A stretch of 64,000 bases of DNA from Rhizobacter sp. SG703 (lineage in GTDB: Bacteria; Pseudomonadota; Gammaproteobacteria; Burkholderiales; Burkholderiaceae_C), in NCBI RefSeq assembly GCF_012275445.1, contig NZ_JAAZQK010000002.1, positions 248,001 through 312,000 of the forward strand, in the 5' to 3' direction. Shown piece after piece: positions 6,663 to 17,006 of the stretch. The notes below the pieces were generated by a model. That model saw nothing but the letters and a program-made list of their open reading frames with translations, ran no database searches and was not told the origin of the DNA. The position numbers and the translations under genes are program-made. The stretch's first letter is position 1; every line of letters starts with the position of its first letter.

Positions 6663-9527
6663 TCAAACCCGACCGGCAACAAGCGCAGAACGCGGCGCAC
6701 AGCGGTAGGTCCCGCGACCCGCTGCCTTGGCGTCATACAAGGCCTTGTCGGCCAGCGCCATCAGCGCCCCCTCGGTGCTGTCGTCGCCTTCGTAGAACGA
6801 GATGCCGATGCTCGTCGTGACGCTCAGCGAATGCCCCAGCACCTGCTGCTCCGCCGCGATCGCCGCGAGGATCTTGCGGGCCAGGAAGTGCGGCTCGTCC
6901 ACCGTGTTCAGCCCTTCGAGGATCACGACGAATTCGTCGCCGGCCAGCCGCGCCACCGTGTCGGTCTTGCGGACGCTGGCCAGCAGCCGCTGCCCGAACG
7001 TCTTCAGCACTTCGTCGCCGCCCGCATGGCCCAGCGTGTCGTTGATGCCCTTGAACTTGTCGATGTCCATGAACATCAGCGCCATCGGCCGACCGCTGCG
7101 GCGGCAGCGCGACATCGCCTCCGAGAAGCGTTCCTCGAACTGCCGCCGGTTGGCCAGCCCCGTCAGCGCATCGACGCGCGCCAGCGTCTGCAGCTTGCGC
7201 TCGAGTTCCTTCTGCGCCGACACGTCGTTCGTCAGGCTGTACACGCCGATCACCCGGCCCTGCTCGTCGCGATGCGGCAAATAGTTGACCTGGAAGTGCC
7301 GCGGCCCGTGCCCCAGAACCGCCACCGTCTCGAACTGCACCGTCTCGCCCCGCAGCGCACGTTCGATCTGGCGCTGCCGCAGGGCCATCACCTTCGGCGG
7401 CAGCACGTCCTGCATGCGCCGGCCCATCGCCGTGGCCACCGGGATGCCGGTCCAGGCCTCGAACACCGGGTTGCAGAACTGGAAACGCAGGTCGGTGTCG
7501 ACATACGTGATCAAGGCCGGCACGTTGTCGGTGATCGTGCGCAGCCGCGCCTCGCTCTCGGCCAGCTGCGCCAGCGCCCGGTGCCGCTCGGCGATGTCCA
7601 GCACCATGCCGTAGATGCCGACGACGCGGCCGTCCGGCCGCCGCTCCGGCACGTACTCGACCAGGTGGTGATGCTCGCGGCCGAACAGCTGGCCGTGGCG
7701 CTCGAAGCGCACGCGCTCGCCACGCAGCGCGGCCGCGATGTGCTCGGCAATGCCGCCGAAGGCTTCCGCGCCCAGCACGTCCTGCATGCGCTCGCCGAGC
7801 ATCGCCTTCGGGTCGAGGCCGGTCATCGACAGGTAGCGGGCGTTGGCAAACTGGTAGCGCAGCTCCGCGTCGACATGGAACACCAGCGCCGGCAGGTTGT
7901 CCGACACCATCTGCAACCGGCGCTCGCTGCGCGCCAGCCGCTGGGCCAGCGGCAACACGTGCGAGCGCAGCAGCCAGGCCCCCACCAGCACCAGCGCCGC
8001 CAGCAGACCCGTCAGCACGCGCAGCCGCGAGCGGATGTAGCCGAACAGCTCGCCGCTGTCGGTCTTGACCACCAGGCCCAGGTTCACGCCGCGCAGCGGC
8101 GCATAGCCGGCCTGCACCGGCACGCCGCGCAGGTCCTTCACCGACTCGGTGCCCGTCATGCCGAGCAACGCTTTCGAGATCGGCAGGAAAGGCTGGCCGT
8201 CCGGCTGGTACATCGCGATGTGCCGGCCCGCCTCGTAGAAGCGGCTCGGCAGGCAGACCGCGTCTTCATCGATGCGCGCGCACAGCAGCGCATCGGTCGA
8301 ATCGTCGCGGTGCTGCAGGTCGTACAGCAACCCGGTCAGCACGCCGAGCCGGCGCTCCAGCATCAGGCCGCCGACGCGATCTCCGTTGCGCTCGACCGGC
8401 AGCTCGCTGTGCAGCACCAGCCCGTCGTCCCACAGCAGCGTCGAATGGCCATCGCCGAGCGGCAGCGCCACCACCGCCGAGCGCAGCCGCGCGGAACCCG
8501 CCTCCAGCAGCGATTCGCCGCGCCCGTTCTCGACGCGCAACGCGCTGAAATCCTGGCCCAGCACGCTGGACGCCAGCTCGCGCAGGTCGTCGAACGCCTG
8601 GGCGTCGGTCGGCTTCACGCCCAGCTGCGCGAGCGAGCGCTGCAGCGCCAGCTGGCGCGACACGCTCTCGGCGATCTCCATCTCCTGCTTCAGGCTGTGC
8701 GCGAACGCACCGGCATGGCCGCGCGCCGCGGTCTCCAGGCCGTCGGCCACCGTCATCTTGTAGGCGCGCTGCATCAGCGCGAAGCCGGCCACGCCCGACA
8801 CCACCGCGACGATGCCGAGCACGCCGACCGCGGTGCGGGTGATGCGGTCTTCGGGCCGCTCGTCCACCGGGTCGGCGGCCTTGTCGTCGATCGCGTCGCC
8901 GACCAGCAGGTTCGACCACAGCGTCGTCCCCAGCACCACCAGCATCGCCATCACGGCCGCCGACATGCTGTTGAACGACAGCAGCCTGTACATCGCCTCC
9001 AGGTCGAGCACGTAGCCGGTCAGCGCCGACAGCCCGACCGCGAGCGTGCCGTACACGCTGCACGACACCAGCAGGCTGCGCCAGCGCAGTCCCGGCCGGT
9101 GTTGCAGCCACAGCGCCAGCCCGGCGAACAGGAAACCGAGGCAGGTGTTCGGCGCGAGGCGCCCGGGGTGAGGCGAGGTCGGCTGCATCGCGCGGTGCAG
9201 CGCCGGGATGTCGATGCCCAGGTCGACGCCGCCGAGGTGCTCGACCAGCACCAGCGCGGGCACCGAGATCAGCAGCGCGGCGCACCAGGCGAGCCGGCGC
9301 GACGGCATGCGCGGATCGCTCCACAGCGCCACCGCGGCCACGAGGCTGAGCAGGCCGGCATTCAGGCTGGCCGGCACCGCGTTGAGGAACAGCCGCGCCA
9401 GTTCGATCTGGCCGCCGAGCACGCCGGCCGCCACGCACAGGCCGCCCCCCGCCAGCCACAGGGCGGCGAGACGACGGAATGGCACACGGGGAAGAATAGG
9501 CATGGCAGCAGAAATGCCCCGCCACAT
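6663..9527 (-). CDS. Membrane diguanylate cyclase with two PAS domains
   Basis: This is a 954-residue inner-membrane sensor that makes cyclic di-GMP. Order: about seven hydrophobic segments (1-215); a helix at about 235-255; a periplasmic region up to about 495; another helix (about 500-515); PAS (about 530-645); PAS (about 655-775); GGDEF domain (about 785-945). The active-site signature is AGDEF (862-866), a functional variant of GGDEF. The RxxD inhibitory site (RKTD, 853-856) sits exactly five residues before it, predicting product feedback. ATG 9527 is preferred to ATG 9503 because AAGG lies at a suitable distance. The gene is downstream of pdeM on the same strand with a 27-base gap. The signal sensed cannot be told from sequence. 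Confidence 0.94.
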   Translation of the reverse strand: MWRGISAAMPILPRVPFRRLAALWLAGGGLCVAAGVLGGQIELARLFLNAVPASLNAGLLSLVAAVALWSDPRMPSRRLAWCAALLISVPALVLVEHLGGVDLGIDIPALHRAMQPTSPHPGRLAPNTCLGFLFAGLALWLQHRPGLRWRSLLVSCSVYGTLAVGLSALTGYVLDLEAMYRLLSFNSMSAAVMAMLVVLGTTLWSNLLVGDAIDDKAADPVDERPEDRITRTAVGVLGIVAVVSGVAGFALMQRAYKMTVADGLETAARGHAGAFAHSLKQEMEIAESVSRQLALQRSLAQLGVKPTDAQAFDDLRELASSVLGQDFSALRVENGRGESLLEAGSARLRSAVVALPLGDGHSTLLWDDGLVLHSELPVERNGDRVGGLMLERRLGVLTGLLYDLQHRDDSTDALLCARIDEDAVCLPSRFYEAGRHIAMYQPDGQPFLPISKALLGMTGTESVKDLRGVPVQAGYAPLRGVNLGLVVKTDSGELFGYIRSRLRVLTGLLAALVLVGAWLLRSHVLPLAQRLARSERRLQMVSDNLPALVFHVDAELRYQFANARYLSMTGLDPKAMLGERMQDVLGAEAFGGIAEHIAAALRGERVRFERHGQLFGREHHHLVEYVPERRPDGRVVGIYGMVLDIAERHRALAQLAESEARLRTITDNVPALITYVDTDLRFQFCNPVFEAWTGIPVATAMGRRMQDVLPPKVMALRQRQIERALRGETVQFETVAVLGHGPRHFQVNYLPHRDEQGRVIGVYSLTNDVSAQKELERKLQTLARVDALTGLANRRQFEERFSEAMSRCRRSGRPMALMFMDIDKFKGINDTLGHAGGDEVLKTFGQRLLASVRKTDTVARLAGDEFVVILEGLNTVDEPHFLARKILAAIAAEQQVLGHSLSVTTSIGISFYEGDDSTEGALMALADKALYDAKAAGRGTYRCAPRSALVAGRV

Positions 9528-9554
9528 GCGGAGCCTTGCCGGATATCGGCCGCG

Positions 9555-10232
9555 TCAGCCCACTTCTTGAGCAGCGGACGGCCGGGCCGGTACCGGCACC
9601 ACGGCGTGGTCGGCCACCGCGAAGACCCGCTCGCCAGACGCTGGCCGGATCGTCTTCAACCCGGTGAACGCACCGAAGGCCGGCAGCACGCCGACCCGCT
9701 CGCCGAACCAGAAGCACGGCAGCCGCACATGATCGTGAGGCCGTCCACCGAGCACGATGCCCGGGTGCAGGTGGCCGGCCAGCACGTAGTCGTCGTCGCG
9801 TGCAACGGGGTGGTGGCACAGTGCCAGTCCGCCGAGCCGCAGCGGTTCGTCGACGACGTCGATCCGGGCCCAGGCCGGCGGATCGCCGGCATGGGCATCG
9901 TGGTTGCCGCGCACCAGCGTCAGATGCAGATCCGCATGCCGCTCGCGCCAGCGCGCGAGCGCCTCCAGCGTCGAGGCCGCGTGCGCATGCACGGAGTGCA
10001 GGAAATCGCCGAGGAACACGATGCGCCGCGCGCCGTGCTGCTCGACCAGTCCGGTCAGCCGCGACAGCGTCTCGCCGGTCGTGGCCTCCGGCACCGGCAC
10101 GCCGAGCCGGCGAAACGAGACGGCCTTGCCCAGGTGGGCATCGGCCACCAGCAGCGCGTGCTGCGCCGGCCACCAGGCAGCCTTCTGCGGCAGCAATGCG
10201 AGGCGCTGGCCGCCGACATCGGTCGTGACCAT
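9555..10232 (-). CDS. pdeM: Ligase-associated metallophosphoesterase PdeM-like
   Basis: This 225-residue calcineurin-like phosphoesterase has all metal motifs: DAH (31-33), GDF (75-77), GNHD (109-112), CHHP (about 140) and GHLHPG (about 152-157). The PdeM group is usually found beside an ATP-dependent DNA ligase, a helicase and an exonuclease in a DNA-repair cassette. Here those partners are absent from the window and the gene stands between slmA and a GGDEF gene. Start ATG 10232 fits the family length. The substrate is unproven. Confidence 0.85.
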   Translation of the reverse strand: MVTTDVGGQRLALLPQKAAWWPAQHALLVADAHLGKAVSFRRLGVPVPEATTGETLSRLTGLVEQHGARRIVFLGDFLHSVHAHAASTLEALARWRERHADLHLTLVRGNHDAHAGDPPAWARIDVVDEPLRLGGLALCHHPVARDDDYVLAGHLHPGIVLGGRPHDHVRLPCFWFGERVGVLPAFGAFTGLKTIRPASGERVFAVADHAVVPVPARPSAAQEVG

Positions 10233-10266
10233 GGCGATCAGGGAAGAAAAGGAGAAAAGGCCGGCG

Positions 10267-10923
10267 TCAGCCGACCAGCAGGCGCAGCGCGGCGTCCAGG
10301 TGCTCGGTCGGCACGCGCTTGAAGCCGGAGCGCGCATAGCGCTGCAGGCGGCCGACCGCAAAGCCGGTCAGCACCGAGGACTGCGCATTCGCATCGACCG
10401 TCGGCGTCGACGAGCCGGCCGCTTCGGCGGCGCTGCGCAGGCTCTGGCGCAGCTGCGATTCGATGCGATCGAAGAACTGGTTCATGCGGGCGACCAGGCG
10501 CTCGTTCTCGAACACCAGTGCATCGCCGACCATCACGCGCGTCATGCCGGGGTTCTTCTCGCCGAACTGCAGCAGCACCGTGAGGATCTTCTGGGCCTGC
10601 ACCTGGCCGCTGGTCTCGCGCTCGGTGATCTGGTTGACCAGCGTGAACACGCTCTGCTCGATGAACTCGATCAGGCCTTCGAACATCTGCGCCTTGCTCG
10701 CGAAATGGCGGTACAGCGCCGCTTCGGAGACATCGAGCTTGCCGGCCAGCGCGGCCGTCGTGATGCGATCGGCGCCCGGCTGTTCGAGCATGTGGGCCAG
10801 CGTCTGCAGGATCTGCACGCGGCGCTCGCCGGGCTTCGGGCGCTTGCGGCCCGCCGGTTCGGCCACCGCGTCGGCTGCCACCTCGGGACTGGTGTCTTCG
10901 GGGATGGCAGGGGTGTCGGTCAT
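10267..10923 (-). CDS. slmA: Nucleoid occlusion factor SlmA (TetR fold)
   Basis: SlmA binds specific chromosomal sites and blocks FtsZ polymerisation over the nucleoid. The 218-residue product has a variable acidic N-terminus (about 1-30) and then the TetR-type helix-turn-helix (about 36-80) with ITTAALAGKLDVSEAALYRHF, very close to SlmA. A ligand-less C-terminal helical domain includes NPGMTRVMVGDAL. ATG 10923 is the start that gives family length. It follows the HAD nucleotidase by 17 bases, matching the argB-nucleotidase-slmA neighbourhood of related genomes. Confidence 0.93.
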   Translation of the reverse strand: MTDTPAIPEDTSPEVAADAVAEPAGRKRPKPGERRVQILQTLAHMLEQPGADRITTAALAGKLDVSEAALYRHFASKAQMFEGLIEFIEQSVFTLVNQITERETSGQVQAQKILTVLLQFGEKNPGMTRVMVGDALVFENERLVARMNQFFDRIESQLRQSLRSAAEAAGSSTPTVDANAQSSVLTGFAVGRLQRYARSGFKRVPTEHLDAALRLLVG

Positions 10924-10940
10924 CGCGGCGGTCGGAGTTG

Positions 10941-11642
10941 TCACAGGGAGAGGAGCTTGTTCAGCGATTGAATTCTTGCATACACATAGGGGGGCTTTCG
11001 GCAAGGGTGAACGCCAACTTCTGTGCTGTTGTTCGCAACTTTGGCCGTCTTCAGGTAGCGCTGCATCCAGACCGTGCGCATGCCGATGCGGTGCGCCGAC
11101 TTCTGGTGGGCCAGCGTGTCCTCGACCAGCACGCAGCGCCATGGCGCCACCTTCAGCCGCACCGCGACGCGCCGCAGCATGCGTGCATCCGGTTTCGGCC
11201 GCAGGTCGCCGAACATCGTCATCTCGTCGATGCTGATCAGGCCGTCGAAGCAGTCCGCGAGGCCAAGCGCCCGCAGCACGCGCAATGCGTAGGACCGCGG
11301 CGCGTTCGTCAGCAGGACCTTGCGGCCGCGCAGCCGGCGCAGCGCCGCGCGGTCGTGCGCATGGGTGCGCAGGCGGTCCTCGAGGCCGGGCAACCGGTGC
11401 GTCTCCTCGAGGAAATGGCTGGCATTCACGCCATGGTGGCGCACCAGGCCGAGCAGCGTCGCGCCGTAGCGGTCCCAGTACTGCTGGCGCAGCGCGGAGG
11501 CCTCGGCCGGCGCCAGCCCGAGCTGCGACACGATGTAGTCGTTCATCGCCTGGTTGGTCGGGCCGAACGCCGCATGCGATGCGTCATGCACTGTGTTGTC
11601 CAGATCGAACAGCCAAACCGTCGCGCGACGTTGTCCGCTCAT
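10941..11642 (-). CDS. HAD-family pyrimidine 5'-nucleotidase
   Basis: This haloacid-dehalogenase phosphatase of the Sdt1/YjjG type dephosphorylates pyrimidine nucleoside monophosphates. In 233 residues it shows the nucleophile motif DLDNT (13-17), the second motif LLTNAP (about 109-114), a Lys in LRPKPD (about 147-152) and the acidic motif VLVEDT (about 168-173). Start ATG 11642 overlaps the cueR stop by 4 bases, coupling it to the copper genes. In relatives this gene normally follows argB; here the copper module lies between. The C-terminal 25 residues are unusually basic and low in similarity to the fold. Confidence 0.9.
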   Translation of the reverse strand: MSGQRRATVWLFDLDNTVHDASHAAFGPTNQAMNDYIVSQLGLAPAEASALRQQYWDRYGATLLGLVRHHGVNASHFLEETHRLPGLEDRLRTHAHDRAALRRLRGRKVLLTNAPRSYALRVLRALGLADCFDGLISIDEMTMFGDLRPKPDARMLRRVAVRLKVAPWRCVLVEDTLAHQKSAHRIGMRTVWMQRYLKTAKVANNSTEVGVHPCRKPPYVYARIQSLNKLLSL

Positions 11643-12025
11643 TCGGCGAGCTCGTCGAGGATCGGGCAGTCGGGCCGCTGGTCGCCGTGGCAGCAGCTCG
11701 CCAAGCTCGACAGCGTGCGCTTCATCGCTTCCATCTCGGCGATGCGGCGGTCGAGGTCGGCCATGTGGTTCAGCGCGATGCGCTTCACGTCGCCGCTCGC
11801 GCGCCGCCGGTTCTGCCACAGCTTCAGCAGCTCGCCGATCTCGGCCATGCCGAAGCCGAGGTCGCGGGCGCGCCGAATGAAGCGCAGCGTGTGCACCTCC
11901 TTGTCGCCGTACTGCCGGTAGCCGGCGTCGGTGCGGCCGACCTGCGGCAACAGGCCCAGCGATTCGTAGTGCCGCACCATCTTCGCCGACACGCCCGAGC
12001 GTTGTGCCGCTTCACCGATGTTCAT
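11639..12025 (-). CDS. cueR: Copper-responsive MerR-type regulator CueR
   Basis: CueR is a dimeric activator that untwists promoters with 19-bp spacers when it binds Cu(I). The 128-residue protein starts [20 protein letters not shown] (winged HTH). Its dimerisation helix runs to about 108. It ends with the metal loop [10 protein letters not shown], in which Cys112 and Cys120 correspond to the two Cu(I) ligands. Overlap with copA (12022-12025) and with the HAD gene (11639-11642) is 4 bases on each side. It presumably acts on the two palindromic boxes between copA and the copZ-like gene. Confidence 0.95.
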   Translation of the reverse strand: MNIGEAAQRSGVSAKMVRHYESLGLLPQVGRTDAGYRQYGDKEVHTLRFIRRARDLGFGMAEIGELLKLWQNRRRASGDVKRIALNHMADLDRRIAEMEAMKRTLSSLASCCHGDQRPDCPILDELAE

Positions 12026-14202
12026 CGTGCCACTCCCTTCCAGCGCCGCAACAGCAGCGCATTGCCGACCACGCTGACGCTGCTGAACGCCATCGCCGCA
12101 CCGGCGATCACCGGGTTCAGCAGCCCGAAGGCGGCCAGCGGGATGCCGACCACGTTGTAGATGAAGGCCCAGAACAGGTTCTGGCGGATCTTGCGTTGCG
12201 TCAGCCGCGCGATCTCGAGCGCATCGGCGACCAGGCGCGCATCGCCGCGCATCAGCGTGATGCCGGCCGCCTGCATCGCGACGTCGGTGCCGCTGCCCAT
12301 CGCGATGCCGACGTCGGCCGCCGCCAGCGCCGGCGCGTCGTTGATGCCGTCGCCGATCATCGCGACGCGCGCGCCGCCGCGGCGCAGCGCCTCGACCAGC
12401 GCGGCCTTGTCCTGCGGCAGCAGCGCGGCATGCACGTCGGCCGCGTCGACGCCGAGTTCGCGCGCCAGCTTCGCCGCCGCGCCGGCGCTGTCGCCGGTCA
12501 GCATCAGGCAGCGTACGCCCAGCGATTGCAGCCGGCGCACCGCCTCCGCCGCGCTCGGCTTCGCGGCATCGCCGAACGCCAGCAGGCCGCGCAGCCGCGG
12601 CACCGGCGCGGCCTCGGCCAGCCACGAGACAGTGCGGCCATCGAGCTGCAGCGCATCGGCCCGGGCCTGCAGCGGCGAGACGTCGATGCCGCGCTCGCCC
12701 ATGAAGCGGCTGCTGCCGAGCAGCAGCGTGCGCCCGCCGACCTCGCCCGACAGCCCGCGGCCGGCGACGCTGCGCACGCCGCTCGCCGGCGCGATGGCCA
12801 GCCCGTCGTGACGCGCTGCCGCGAGCACGGCCGCCGCCAGCGTGTGCTCGCTGCCAGCCTGCAGCGCCGCGCTGTCGGCGAGCAGTGCGCGCGCATCGCC
12901 ATCGGCCGGCTCGCAGGCCACCAGCGCCGGGCGGCCTTCGGTCAACGTGCCGGTCTTGTCGAACGCGACGATGTCGACCTGGCGCGCGCGCTCCAGCGCC
13001 TCGGCATCCTTGATCAGGATGCCGCGCCTTGCCGCGACGCCGGTGCCGGCCATCAACGCGGCCGGCGTCGCGAGGCCGAGCGCGCACGGGCAGGCGATCA
13101 CCAACACCGCGACGGCGTTCAGCACCGCCTGCTCCCACGCCCCGGTGGCCACGCCCCAGCCGAGCAGCGTGGCGGCCGCCAGCAGCAGCACCACCGGCAC
13201 GAACACCGCGCTGACGCGGTCGACCAGCTGCTGGATCGGCGCCTTCTTCGCCTGCGCCGATTCGACCAGGTGGACGATGCGCGACAACGCCGATTCGGCA
13301 CCGAGCGTGGTCGCCCGCAGCAGCAGCAGGCCTTCGCCGTTGACCGACCCGCCGATCACCCGGCCGCCCGGCTGGCGCAGCACCGGCAGGCCCTCGCCGG
13401 TGATCAGCGATTCGTCGACATGGCTCTCGCCTTCGAGCAGCTCGCCGTCGACCGGCAGGCGCTCGCCGGCCCGCACGACGACCAGGTCGCCGACCCGCAG
13501 CTGCGCGATCGGCAGGTCGCGTTCGATGCCATCGCGCCGCACCCGCGCCGTCTGCGGCCGCAGCGCGTTCAAGGCCTGGATCGCATCGGTGGCCTGCCGC
13601 TTGGCGCGCTGCTCCAGCCACTTGCCGAGCAGCACCAGCGTGACCACCACCGCCGACGCCTCGAAATACAAGTGCCCGTGGCCGCCATGGACCCACAGCT
13701 GCTGCACGCTGAGGCCGAACGCCGCCGAGGTGCCGAGCGCCACCAGCAGGTCCATGTTGCCGGTGCGCGCGCGCAGTGCCTTCCAGCCGGCGCGGTAGAA
13801 GCGCGCGCCGAGCACGAACTGCACCGGCGCGGCCAGCAGCAGCTGCAGCAGGCCGGGCAGCATCGCGTCGATGCCGGCGAGCGACAGCAGCATCGGGAGC
13901 ACCAGCGGCAGCGACAGCGCGGCCGCCGCGATGACCGGCCAGGCCGGCGCCGCCGCGGCCGGCGCTTCGTCTTCCTCGTGCACATGGGCCGCGTAGCCCG
14001 CCTTCTCGACCGCCGCCAGCAGCACCGCTGCATCGTCGACGCTGGTCTGCACCTCGGCGCGCTCGGTCGCCAGGTTGACGGTGGCCGACACGACGCCGGG
14101 CACGCGCTGCAGCGCCTTCTCGACACGCGCGACGCAGGACGCGCAGGTCATGCCGTCGATGCCGAGGGACAGGGAATGGGTGGCGATGCCGGTCGTGTTC
14201 AT
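12022..14202 (-). CDS. copA: Cu(I)-exporting P1B-type ATPase
   Basis: CopA pumps Cu(I) out of the cytoplasm. The 726-residue protein has one N-terminal HMA domain with CASC (20-23), a His/Glu-rich linker (about 73-80), eight membrane segments, the actuator TGE (268-270), the transport motif CPC (371-373), the phosphorylated DKTGT (Asp415) and a C-terminal GDGIND hinge. All residues needed for Cu(I) transport are present. ATG 14202 follows a MerR-type promoter (14215-14241). It is co-directional and overlapping with cueR and divergent from the HMA chaperone at 14340. Confidence 0.97.
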   Translation of the reverse strand: MNTTGIATHSLSLGIDGMTCASCVARVEKALQRVPGVVSATVNLATERAEVQTSVDDAAVLLAAVEKAGYAAHVHEEDEAPAAAAPAWPVIAAAALSLPLVLPMLLSLAGIDAMLPGLLQLLLAAPVQFVLGARFYRAGWKALRARTGNMDLLVALGTSAAFGLSVQQLWVHGGHGHLYFEASAVVVTLVLLGKWLEQRAKRQATDAIQALNALRPQTARVRRDGIERDLPIAQLRVGDLVVVRAGERLPVDGELLEGESHVDESLITGEGLPVLRQPGGRVIGGSVNGEGLLLLRATTLGAESALSRIVHLVESAQAKKAPIQQLVDRVSAVFVPVVLLLAAATLLGWGVATGAWEQAVLNAVAVLVIACPCALGLATPAALMAGTGVAARRGILIKDAEALERARQVDIVAFDKTGTLTEGRPALVACEPADGDARALLADSAALQAGSEHTLAAAVLAAARHDGLAIAPASGVRSVAGRGLSGEVGGRTLLLGSSRFMGERGIDVSPLQARADALQLDGRTVSWLAEAAPVPRLRGLLAFGDAAKPSAAEAVRRLQSLGVRCLMLTGDSAGAAAKLARELGVDAADVHAALLPQDKAALVEALRRGGARVAMIGDGINDAPALAAADVGIAMGSGTDVAMQAAGITLMRGDARLVADALEIARLTQRKIRQNLFWAFIYNVVGIPLAAFGLLNPVIAGAAMAFSSVSVVGNALLLRRWKGVAR

Positions 14203-14214
14203 GACGCGACTGTC

Positions 14215-14241
14215 AACCTTACCATCATGGTAATGTCAAGG
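14215..14241 (-). promoter_or_regulatory. CueR operator/promoter for copA
   Basis: Read on the minus strand: TTGACA (-35), then a 19-base spacer containing the dyad TTACCATGATGGTAA. The long spacer with a central palindrome is the hallmark of MerR-family promoters. It faces copA and ends only 13 bases before its start, so the transcript leader would be very short. Confidence 0.8.
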
Positions 14242-14271
14242 CCTTGCCAGCCGTGGGGCTTCGCGGTGCGC

Positions 14272-14301
14272 CTTGACCTTGCCACGGTGGCAAGCTTCAG
14301 G
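14272..14301 (+). promoter_or_regulatory. CueR operator/promoter for the copZ-like gene
   Basis: Read on the plus strand: TTGACC (-35), a 19-base spacer with the dyad TTGCCACGGTGGCAA, then a weak -10 region. It mirrors the copA box across about 30 bases, so the same regulator can drive both divergent copper genes. Confidence 0.8.
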
Positions 14302-14339
14302 CTTGACAGTGAATCCATCGAACAACCACGGAGAACCCC

Positions 14340-14531
14340 ATGATCGAGTTCCAGGTCGACGGCATGAGTTGCGGCCATTGCATCAAGGCGGTGACGCAGG
14401 CGCTGAAGGACGCCGATCCCCACGCGCTGGTGGTGGTGAACCTCGCGGAGCACACCGTCGAGGTCGAATCGGCATCGGACCGGGCGCTGCTCGCGGCGGC
14501 GCTGACCGAGGCGGGCTACCCGCCGAAGTGA
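14340..14531 (+). CDS. Copper chaperone, single HMA domain (CopZ-like)
   Basis: This 63-residue cytosolic metallochaperone consists of one ferredoxin-like HMA domain with the Cu(I)-binding motif MSCGHC (about 9-14). It would hand Cu(I) to the N-terminal HMA domain of CopA. A good ribosome-binding site (GGAG) precedes ATG 14340. It is divergent from copA with a CueR-type box in front. The His between the two Cys residues (CGHC) is a less common variant than CAAC/CASC but occurs in beta-proteobacterial chaperones. Confidence 0.92.
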   Translation: MIEFQVDGMSCGHCIKAVTQALKDADPHALVVVNLAEHTVEVESASDRALLAAALTEAGYPPK

Positions 14532-14582
14532 CGCGCGGAGCGCCGGCGAAGCCAAGCGTCCCATCAAGCCACTCCCCAGGAT

Positions 14583-14724
14583 CCGGCTCCGCCGGGCCGA
14601 GGGGAGGCGCCCCTTGGGGGCCGAGCCCGGACATGAACAGTCCTGAGGACTGTTCGTGCCTGGCGAGGGGTCGGACCTCTGGCCCGGCGCGGCCTGCAAG
14701 GCAGGAGCGAAGCGACTGGGGGGC
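14583..14724 (+). repeat. Dispersed GC-rich intergenic repeat, copy 2 (long form)
   Basis: This fills the gap between the copZ-like gene and argB (14532-14726), both of which point toward it. The ends match copies 1 and 3 (GCCGGGCCG near 14590 and GCAGGAGCGAAGCGACTG at 14701-14718), but about 80 extra bases lie between them. The extra part contains a perfect hairpin, GAACAGTCC-TGA-GGACTGTTC (14635-14655), which may act as a bidirectional terminator even though no T-tract follows. Confidence 0.65.
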
Positions 14725-14726
14725 TC

Positions 14727-16158
<1,432 letters not shown>

Positions 16159-16164
16159 GGGGAC

Positions 16165-16195
16165 TTGACCTTGGAGGGACTCCAGGCTTTCGAAT
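16165..16195 (+). promoter_or_regulatory. MerR-type operator/promoter for the CDF exporter
   Basis: TTGACC (16165-16170), a 19-base spacer with the dyad CCTTGGAG-GGA-CTCCAGG, then TCGAAT (16190-16195) as -10. Transcription would start near 16202, which excludes coding starts upstream of that point and supports ATG 16232 for the exporter. Confidence 0.82.
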
Positions 16196-16231
16196 GTGCC
16201 ACAGCGCTTTCGCCTCGCCTCCTCCTTGCCC

Positions 16232-16930
16232 ATGTCACGACATTGCTGCGATCACGACCACGGTCATGCCCATGCCCCCTCCGACGGCGCGGGCCATGGC
16301 CATTCCCACGACCACCTGCCCACCGGCCCGGTGTCGGCCGCCTACCGCCGCGTGCTGTGGGTCGCGTTGGTGCTGAACGCCGGCATGGCGGTGCTGGAAA
16401 TCGGCGGCGGCGTGCATGCCGACTCGGCCTCTCTGCTGGCCGATGCGGCCGATTTCTTCGGCGATGCGGTCAACTACGGCCTGAGCCTGGTCGCGCTCGG
16501 CATGGCGGCCATCTGGCGGCCGCGCGTCGCCTGGTTCAAGGGCTCGACGATGGCGGTCTACGGCGCCGGCGTGCTGGGGCTGGCGTTGTGGCACGCGTGG
16601 CATGGCGCGTCGCCGGCGCCGGCCACGATGGGCTGGATCGGCGCGCTGGCGCTGGCGGTGAACCTCGGCGTCGCGCTGCTGCTCTACCGCTTCCGCGAGG
16701 GCGACGCCAACATGCGCTCGGTGTGGCTGTGCAGCCGCAACGATGCGATCGGCAATGCTGCGGTCCTGCTGGCGGCCGTCGGCGTGTTCGGCACCGGCAC
16801 GATGTGGCCCGATGTCGTGGTCGCGCTGCTGATGGCCGGCCTCGGCCTGCAAAGCGGCATCGCGGTGATGCGGCATGCCCGGGTCGAGCTGCGGCACGCC
16901 GACCGGGCGTTGCAGAAACAGGGCTTGTGA
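16232..16930 (+). CDS. CDF-family divalent metal exporter
   Basis: This 232-residue cation diffusion facilitator would export divalent metal ions (Zn/Cd type) by proton antiport. It begins with a His-rich stretch (HCCDHDHGHAHA, then HGHSHDH), followed by six hydrophobic segments. Metal-site motifs are visible: DAADFFGDAVNY in helix 2 and RNDAIGN in helix 5. There is no long C-terminal cytoplasmic domain, so it is a short CDF. ATG 16232 is chosen because the promoter places the transcript start near 16202; no clear Shine-Dalgarno is seen. It is divergent from the CadR-like gene. Confidence 0.92.
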   Translation: MSRHCCDHDHGHAHAPSDGAGHGHSHDHLPTGPVSAAYRRVLWVALVLNAGMAVLEIGGGVHADSASLLADAADFFGDAVNYGLSLVALGMAAIWRPRVAWFKGSTMAVYGAGVLGLALWHAWHGASPAPATMGWIGALALAVNLGVALLLYRFREGDANMRSVWLCSRNDAIGNAAVLLAAVGVFGTGTMWPDVVVALLMAGLGLQSGIAVMRHARVELRHADRALQKQGL

Positions 16931-17006
16931 CCCGCCGCATCGACCCCCACCTACTGGCCGCAAGCCTCCTTGCCGAGGTCCTCTTGAAAGTGAAAGGCAA
17001 ACGGAC

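Noticed and set aside
6831-10322. Very long plus-strand open frame opposite the GGDEF, pdeM and slmA genes
   Set aside because: Arg/Gln/His-rich nonsense composition with no domain; it is the antisense shadow of high-GC genes whose minus-strand products are well recognised.
11639-13696. Very long minus-strand frame ending at the cueR stop
   Set aside because: Only the last 128 codons form CueR; the upstream part is an out-of-frame reading of copA. ATG 12025 with the copA overlap is the true start.
12004-14343. Long plus-strand open frame opposite copA and cueR
   Set aside because: Antisense shadow of copA; no domain, and codon bias belongs to the minus strand.
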